Below the pieces are notes generated by a model, which saw only the letters and a program-made list of their open reading frames with translations, was not told the origin of the DNA and did no database searches. Shown here piece by piece: positions 58,504 to 64,000 of a stretch of DNA of 64,000 nucleotides. This stretch comes from Lelliottia nimipressuralis (GTDB lineage Bacteria > Pseudomonadota > Gammaproteobacteria > Enterobacterales > Enterobacteriaceae), in the NCBI RefSeq assembly GCF_004115925.1, contig NZ_SDDX01000010.1:1-64000 (forward strand). The letters run 5' to 3'. Within the stretch, counting starts at the first letter, position 1; every line of letters begins with the position of its first letter. A program made the position numbers and the translations under genes.

Positions 58504-60024
58504 TTACAGCACCGCGGGTAATAACGTCACCAGGCTCCCCGCCTTCAGCAATTCCATCGCCTTATCGATATCCGGCGCAAAGAAACGGTCGTCGTCGTAG
58601 TGCGAGACGTGTTCTCGCAACGTCTGGCGCGCCTGCTCCAGCAGTGGGCTGGACTTCAGTCCTTCACGCAGGTCGATCCCCTGCACCGCCGCCAGCCACT
58701 CGACCGCAATCACGCCGCGCGTATTGTAGGCCATCTCCCACAGACGACGCCCGGCCGCCGGCGCCATAGAGACATGGTCTTCCTGATTGGCCGAGGTCGG
58801 CAGGCTGTCCACGCTGTGCGGATGGGACAGCGCTTTGTTCTCGCTCGCCAGCGCCGCCGCCGTCACCTGGGCAATCATAAACCCGGAATTTACGCCGCCA
58901 TTGCGCACCAGGAATGGCGGCAGTTGCGACATGTGTTTATCCATCATCAGCGCGATACGACGCTCAGAGAGCGAACCTATTTCGGCAATCGCCAGCGCCA
59001 GATTATCGGCGGCCATCGCCACCGGCTCCGCATGGAAGTTCCCGCCCGACACCACGTCATTCTGCTCGGCGAACACCAGAGGGTTATCGGAAACCGCGTT
59101 CGCTTCCACCAGCAGCACATCAGCGGCCTGACGGATTTGCGTCAGACACGCGCCCATCACCTGCGGCTGACAGCGCAGGGAGTACGGGTCCTGCACCTTG
59201 TCGCAGTTATGGTGCGAATCCGCAATTGCGCTGGTATCAGTCAGCAGATGACGGTACATCGCCGCCGCATCAATTTGCCCGCGCTGGCCGCGCACCTCAT
59301 GGATACGGGCATCAAACGGACGACGCGAACCGAGCACGGCTTCCGTGGTCAGCGCACCGCACACCACCGCCGAGGCAAACAGATCTTCAGCTTCGAACAG
59401 ACCGCGCAGGGCGAACGCTGTGGAAGCCTGGGTGCCGTTCAGCAGGGCCAGCCCCTCTTTCGCCGCCAGCGTAATTGGCGTTAATCCGGCTTTTTGCAGC
59501 GCCTCTTTGGCGGGCAGCCATTGCCCTTGCCAGCGAGCTTTGCCCTCGCCGAGGAGCAGCAACGACATGTGCGCCAGCGGCGCCAGATCGCCCGAGGCCC
59601 CCACCGAGCCTTTGGCCGGGATCCACGGATAGACCTGCGCGTTGACCAGAGCGATAAGCGCCTGAATCACGCTCAGGCGGATACCGGAGAAACCGCGCGC
59701 CAGGCTGTTAATTTTCAGCACCATCATCAGTCGGACGATCTCGTCATCCAGCGGTTCGCCGACCCCTGCCGCGTGGGATAGCACCAGCGAGCGCTGTAAG
59801 TTTTCCAGATCGTGCGTGGCGATGCGCGTCTGCGCCAGCAGGCCGAAACCGGTGTTGATGCCGTAGGCCGTGCGATCTTCGGCGACGATGGCTTCCACGC
59901 AGGCGACGCTGTCGTTGATCGCCTGATGGGCGTTTTCATCCAGTGTTAGCGTCACCGGGTGGCGCCAGGCGCTGCGCAGGTGAGCGAAGGTCAGCGCGCC
60001 GGGCGTAATAGTCAGTGCATTCAT
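58504..60024 (-). CDS. hutH: Histidine ammonia-lyase HutH
   Basis: A 506-residue lyase that removes ammonia from histidine to form urocanate. The self-cyclising Ala-Ser-Gly (residues about 143-145) is seen in [15 protein letters not shown], and the catalytic segment [10 protein letters not shown] and [15 protein letters not shown] are present. The ATG shares one base with the hutU stop, so it is translated together with hutU. Cytoplasmic. With hutU it forms one of the two transcription blocks of the locus. Confidence 0.97.
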   Translation of the reverse strand: MNALTITPGALTFAHLRSAWRHPVTLTLDENAHQAINDSVACVEAIVAEDRTAYGINTGFGLLAQTRIATHDLENLQRSLVLSHAAGVGEPLDDEIVRLMMVLKINSLARGFSGIRLSVIQALIALVNAQVYPWIPAKGSVGASGDLAPLAHMSLLLLGEGKARWQGQWLPAKEALQKAGLTPITLAAKEGLALLNGTQASTAFALRGLFEAEDLFASAVVCGALTTEAVLGSRRPFDARIHEVRGQRGQIDAAAMYRHLLTDTSAIADSHHNCDKVQDPYSLRCQPQVMGACLTQIRQAADVLLVEANAVSDNPLVFAEQNDVVSGGNFHAEPVAMAADNLALAIAEIGSLSERRIALMMDKHMSQLPPFLVRNGGVNSGFMIAQVTAAALASENKALSHPHSVDSLPTSANQEDHVSMAPAAGRRLWEMAYNTRGVIAVEWLAAVQGIDLREGLKSSPLLEQARQTLREHVSHYDDDRFFAPDIDKAMELLKAGSLVTLLPAVL

Positions 60025-61708
60025 CAGTGTTTTCCTTGTGTGGCGGCGACCATCGGCAGGTTCAGCCCCTGCTCTTTCGCACAGTCAACCGCGATGTCGT
60101 AGCCCGCGTCGGCATGGCGCATGACGCCTGTCGCCGGGTCGTTATGCAGTACGCGGGCGATGCGGGCGGCAGCTTCGTCGGTGCCGTCGCAGACAATCAC
60201 CATGCCCGCGTGTTGGGAGAAGCCCATCCCGACGCCGCCGCCGTGGTGTAGCGACACCCAGGTCGCGCCGCTGGCGGTGTTCAGCAGGGCGTTGAGTAAC
60301 GGCCAGTCAGAGACCGCGTCAGAGCCGTCCTGCATGGCTTCGGTTTCGCGGTTCGGGCTGGCGACTGAGCCGGAATCCAGGTGTCGCGACCAATCACAAT
60401 CGGCGCGGAGACTTCGCCGCTGCGCACCATTTCGTTAAAGGCCAGGCCGAGTTTTTGGCGCCACTCCAGCCCCACCCAGCAGATACGCGCGGGCAGCCCC
60501 TGGAAGTTGATGCGTTCGCGCGCCATGTCCAGCCAGTGGTGCAGGTGCGCGTCGTCGGCGACGATGGCTTTCACTTTGGCGTCAGTTTTATAGATATCTT
60601 CCGGGTCGCCCGAGAGCGCTACCCAGCGGAACGGGCCAATGCCGCGACAGAACAGCGGACGGATATAGGCCGGGACAAAACCAGGGAAGTCGAACGCGTT
60701 TTCCACGCCCATCTCTTTCGCCATCTGGCGAATGTTGTTGCCGTAGTCGAAGGTCGGTACGCCCATTTTGCTGAACGCCAGCATCGCCGACACATGCTCA
60801 GCCATCGAGCGTTTGGCGGCCAGCACCGTCCCTTCCGGGTCGCTTTGGGATTTTTGCTGGTACTCTTCCCAGCTCCAGCCTTTTGGCAGGTAGCCGTGAA
60901 GCGGATCGTGGGCGCTGGTCTGGTCGGTGACCAGGTCCGGGCGCACGCCGCGCGCCACCAGTTCCGGAACGACCTCCGCCGCGTTGCCGCACAGGGCAAT
61001 CGACACGGTTTTGCCTTCGGCGGTGTATTTCTGAATGCGCGCCAGCGCGTCATCGAGATTGTCGGCCTGCTCATCGACATAGCGGGTGCGCAGGCGGAAA
61101 TCGATGCGGCTCTGCTGGCATTCGATATTCAGGGAGCAGGCACCCGCCAGTGTTGCTGCCAGCGGCTGCGCGCCCCCCATGCCGCCCAGCCCGGCGGTCA
61201 GCACCCAGCGCCCCTTCAGGGAGCCGTTATAGTGCTGGCGTCCGGCTTCAACGAAGGTTTCGTAGGTGCCCTGCACGATGCCCTGGCTGCCAATGTAGAT
61301 CCAGCTGCCCGCAGTCATCTGGCCGTACATCGCCAGCCCTTTGGCGTCAAGCTCATTAAAGTGTTCCCAGGTTGCCCAGTGCGGAACAAGGTTTGAGTTG
61401 GCAATCAGCACCCGTGGCGCATTCTTATGGGTTTTGAACACCCCGACCGGTTTACCGGATTGCACCAGCAGGGTTTCGTCGATTTCGAGGTTGGTGAGCG
61501 CGTCCACAATGGCGTCGTAGCATTCCCAGTTACGCGCCGCGCGACCGATGCCACCGTACACCACCAGCTCGTGCGGGTTTTCGGCGACGTCGGGATCGAG
61601 GTTGTTCATCAACATGCGCAGCGGCGCTTCGGTGAGCCAGCTTTTGGCGGTGAGCGTGGTGCCGCGCGGGGCGCGGACATCCTGCTGACGGTATTTACCT
61701 GACGACAT
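60024..61708 (-). pseudogene. hutU: Urocanate hydratase HutU, frameshifted
   Basis: HutU adds water to urocanate to make imidazolone propionate. The start is 61708 ([19 protein letters not shown]) with GAGGACC ahead. The N-terminal 450 residues read cleanly, with NAD-site [18 protein letters not shown] and [18 protein letters not shown]. After PIVIGRD the frame reads TWIPAQ and soon stops at 60281; the normal continuation [20 protein letters not shown] onward lies one base out of frame and runs to 60024. One base is missing near 60381-60384 (GACCACCTGG expected, GACACCTGG seen, on the minus strand). Restored length would be about 561 residues. Sequencing error or a real mutation are both possible. 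Confidence 0.93.
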
Positions 61709-61743
61709 TGTGTGGTCCTCATACGGGATGAAAGATACAAACA

Positions 61744-61772
61744 GATATACTTGTATAGACAACCACGCACAA
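61744..61772 (-). promoter_or_regulatory. hutUH promoter with HutC-type operator
   Basis: Read on the minus strand, TTGTGC and TATATC are spaced by 17 bases, and the spacer contains the palindrome TTGT-CTAT-ACAA (61751-61762). The operator inside the promoter fits repression by HutC, relieved by urocanate. It lies 36 bases upstream of the hutU ATG. Confidence 0.75.
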
Positions 61773-61835
61773 GGTCAGATTTAACAATAAAGATACAATT
61801 TTGTTATATTGTGTTAGCTATCACGCTTTGAAAAC

Positions 61836-62570
61836 CTATGACATAAAGTGGCCTTGTAACCGGTAACGGGAACCGGGGAATAACAGTCTGGCGTGCGAGA
61901 CAATCTGCCCGGAAGACCAGGTGCGGCGGCGGATCAGCAGGCACGGGTCGTGCTCTTTAATGCGCAGTCGTTCGCACTCCTGCGGCGTGGCGCGCACCGC
62001 TTCGACAATGTGTTCGCCCTCCGTCAACGGAGCGACCTGTGACAGCCAGGCGTGGGGCGTGGTCTGGGTATAATCCTGCTGAAGATAATCGGGCACCCGT
62101 TCGGCGTTGACGCAGCGATCCTCGATTTGCACCGGAACGTCGTTCTCGAAATGCACCATCACCGAGTGGAAAATCCGCGCCCCCTCTTTGACATTCAGCT
62201 CAACCGCCTGCTCGGCACTGGCCTGTGTCTCCTCAAGCACCAGCACTTCACAGTGGTGTTGATGATTGCGCGAGGCAATCTCGTCGGCAATGCTGCGGAT
62301 TTCAAACAGCGCCGACTGCCCTTTCGGCTCGGCGACGAACGTTCCCACCCCCTGCAAACGCACCAGCAGCCCTTCGTCCGTGAGTTCACGCAGTGCGCGG
62401 TTGATGGTCATACGGCTGAAACCAAACTGGGCCACCAGTTCGGCCTCGGAGGGGATGCGGTCGTGCGGCTGCCAGACGCCGGTGGCGATCTTCTCGCTGA
62501 TGGCCTGTTTCACCTTTTCGTAGAAAGGGGCTGGCGCGCCGGAAGGCGGATTCGGTGAGCGTGAAAACAT
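61836..62570 (-). CDS. hutC: Histidine utilisation repressor HutC
   Basis: A 244-residue GntR-family regulator of the HutC subfamily. The winged helix spans about residues 15-80 (IPSEAELVAQFGFSRMTINRALRELTDEGLL), and the UTRA ligand domain follows, ending RRRTWSSGQIVSHARLLFPGSRYRL. It should release DNA on binding urocanate. It is in the hutIGC block and upstream of hutUH, whose promoter carries a matching operator. Confidence 0.96.
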   Translation of the reverse strand: MFSRSPNPPSGAPAPFYEKVKQAISEKIATGVWQPHDRIPSEAELVAQFGFSRMTINRALRELTDEGLLVRLQGVGTFVAEPKGQSALFEIRSIADEIASRNHQHHCEVLVLEETQASAEQAVELNVKEGARIFHSVMVHFENDVPVQIEDRCVNAERVPDYLQQDYTQTTPHAWLSQVAPLTEGEHIVEAVRATPQECERLRIKEHDPCLLIRRRTWSSGQIVSHARLLFPGSRYRLQGHFMS

Positions 62571-62589
62571 TGTTACTCCTTAAAATGAT

Positions 62590-63528
62590 TTATGCCCACC
62601 AGTGAGCAATTTGCCAGGCCAGACGCGCCGCGAGCCGCGCGCCCTGTCCGTCTCGATCGTATATTGGATTAAACTCGACCAAATCTACTGCCTGCAATTT
62701 TCCGCTGCGACAGATTTCGTCAATCACCGGCATTATATCCAGGGCCGACACGCCGAGCGCCGCCGGGGCTGAGACGGCAGGCATTTCACCGGCAGGTAGT
62801 ACGTCGAGATCGATGGTCAGATAGACGCGGTCGGCCTGCGCCAGGACGCTTTCCAGCACCGGTAACGCCTCGCGGCGAAAATCGAGATCTTCCACCAGCG
62901 TCACGTTGAGGCGGGCCGCTTCGTCCCACAGCGCCTGTGTATTCGCCGCCCGGCTGACGCCCAGACAGGCGTACTGAAACTCGCGATTCTGCGCCTCGCA
63001 ATACTGTGCGAGCTGGCGGAACGGCGTGCCTGATGTGGCGTGGTCGGCCTTGCGGAGATCAAGGTGCGCGTCGAGATTGATAATCGCAACGCGTTCGTGA
63101 GGAAAGGCATCCAGCACTCCGCGACCGTGGGCCCAGGCCGTTTCGTGGCCGCCGCCAAACACCAGCGTGCGCATACCCGACTGTTGGCAGGCCAGCACCG
63201 CATCACTCAGCGCGCGCTGAGCATCTTCGAGCCGATCGCCCGCAACGGTGATGGTGCCCATATCGGTCAGCGTGTCGTGCCCGCTGTAGCTCGCCATATT
63301 TGCCAGCGCTTTACGCAGCACGTCGGGCGCCTGCGCGGCACCGGGCCGCCCATGGTTGCGCCACACGCCTGCATCACACTCGAAACCTAACAGTGCAATG
63401 CCTGAACTTTTGGGCGCAAAACGATCGGTCTGGGCGATAGTCTGAAAAATTCGCAGCGCGTTGCTGGCTTCGCTGCTGTCGTCGCGCCCCTGCCAGAGAT
63501 CAGCGGGCGTTGGCCGCCAGAGTGTCAT
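62590..63528 (-). CDS. hutG: Formimidoylglutamase HutG
   Basis: A 312-residue arginase-family enzyme cutting N-formimidoyl-glutamate to glutamate and formamide. Binuclear manganese motifs are visible: [20 protein letters not shown] and [18 protein letters not shown]. Four-base overlap with hutI upstream and 19 bases before hutC downstream show one operon. Confidence 0.96.
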   Translation of the reverse strand: MTLWRPTPADLWQGRDDSSEASNALRIFQTIAQTDRFAPKSSGIALLGFECDAGVWRNHGRPGAAQAPDVLRKALANMASYSGHDTLTDMGTITVAGDRLEDAQRALSDAVLACQQSGMRTLVFGGGHETAWAHGRGVLDAFPHERVAIINLDAHLDLRKADHATSGTPFRQLAQYCEAQNREFQYACLGVSRAANTQALWDEAARLNVTLVEDLDFRREALPVLESVLAQADRVYLTIDLDVLPAGEMPAVSAPAALGVSALDIMPVIDEICRSGKLQAVDLVEFNPIYDRDGQGARLAARLAWQIAHWWA

Positions 63529-64000
63529 GATACTTTCCCTCGAAACACACGCTGATAGAGCGGATTACGCCCCGGCTCGTAGACCATTTCCACCGGGCGC
63601 TCGGCATCCCAGATGACGAAATCAGCGACAAAATCGGCCTTCAGCTGACCGTGGGTGGCACCCCGACCCAGCGCTTGTGCCGCGTGACGCGTCACGCCTG
63701 CCCACGCCTCTTCCGGCGTTAAACCAAACTGCACGCAGGCCATGTTCATCGCCAGATGCAGGCTGGCAAACGGGCTGGTGCCGGGGTTGTAGTCTGTGGC
63801 GACAGCCATCGGCACGCCCTGTTTTCGCAGCTGATCGACAGGCGGGCGCTGGTGTTCCTGTAAGAAGTAGAATGCGCCGGGAAGCAACACTGCGACCGTG
63901 CCGCTGTGCGCCATCGCGTTGACCCCCGCATCATCGAGATACTCAATATGATCGGCGGACCAGCCGTGGTAGCGGCTCACTAATGCGGCGCCCCCCAGCC
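63525..64000 (-). CDS. hutI: Imidazolonepropionase HutI, C-terminal part (cut by window edge)
   Basis: The last 158 codons of an amidohydrolase-family imidazolonepropionase, which opens the ring to give formimidoyl-glutamate. Visible are [22 protein letters not shown] (metal site histidine and aspartate region), [25 protein letters not shown] and the C-terminal [13 protein letters not shown]. The frame stays open to the window end. The N-terminal part is outside. It precedes hutG with a four-base overlap. Confidence 0.94.
   Translation of the reverse strand, partial: LGGAALVSRYHGWSADHIEYLDDAGVNAMAHSGTVAVLLPGAFYFLQEHQRPPVDQLRKQGVPMAVATDYNPGTSPFASLHLAMNMACVQFGLTPEEAWAGVTRHAAQALGRGATHGQLKADFVADFVIWDAERPVEMVYEPGRNPLYQRVFRGKVS

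Noticed and set aside
60455-61396. 313-residue plus-strand open frame
   Set aside because: Antisense shadow of hutU with no family features.

Overview
The window reads as chromosomal DNA of an enterobacterium close to Enterobacter, Lelliottia or Klebsiella. Its backbone has the gene order known from the E. coli bio-uvrB-moa-ybh-rhlE-dinG-gln-dps-ompX-mnt region, with accessory blocks at both ends and at a few joints. I cannot name the species from the sequence alone. No rRNA, tRNA, CRISPR array, prophage or complete insertion sequence was seen.

Layout. 1-11,120: two divergent chaperone-usher fimbrial loci. The left one (minus strand) shows a major pilin and a usher cut by the window edge. 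The right one (plus strand) has pilin, chaperone, usher, two-domain adhesin and three minor pilins. Between them lie an unrecognised 87-residue gene and a LysR-type regulator. 11,123-16,463: an aldo/keto reductase and a three-gene EmrAB/outer-membrane-factor efflux operon, both outside the E. coli backbone. 16,566-35,115: conserved backbone (ybiR-mntR, mntS, opgE, ompX, rhtA, dps, glnHPQ, ybiO, rlmF, mcbA, ybiI, ybiJ, ybiB, dinG, rhlE). 35,348-44,541: cecR-ybhGFSR, ybhQ, ybhP-clsB-ybhN. 44,619-51,454: ybhL, moaABCDE, ybhK, uvrB. 52,164-57,852: an orphan LivF/UrtE-like ATPase, then bioBFCD divergent from bioA. 57,924-64,000: ybhB and the hut genes (hutI cut by the edge, hutG, hutC, hutU, hutH).

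Control signals are readable in many places: an MntR box at mntS, NtrC sites and a sigma-54 promoter at glnH, LexA boxes at dinG and uvrB, a perfect CecR-type palindrome at cecR, a ModE site and a Moco-type leader at moaA, the BirA operator between bioA and bioB, and a HutC-type operator inside the hutU promoter. REP-like palindromes lie in several 3' gaps.

The most notable oddities are as follows. hutU and ybhR each carry an apparent single-base deletion. An orphan ABC ATPase with a degenerate signature motif overlaps bioD tail to tail. A second LexA-like palindrome sits in the uvrB leader. The left fimbrial locus has no chaperone between its pilin and usher. No clearly new multi-gene system was found; the fimbrial loci and the orphan ATPase are the least explained parts.
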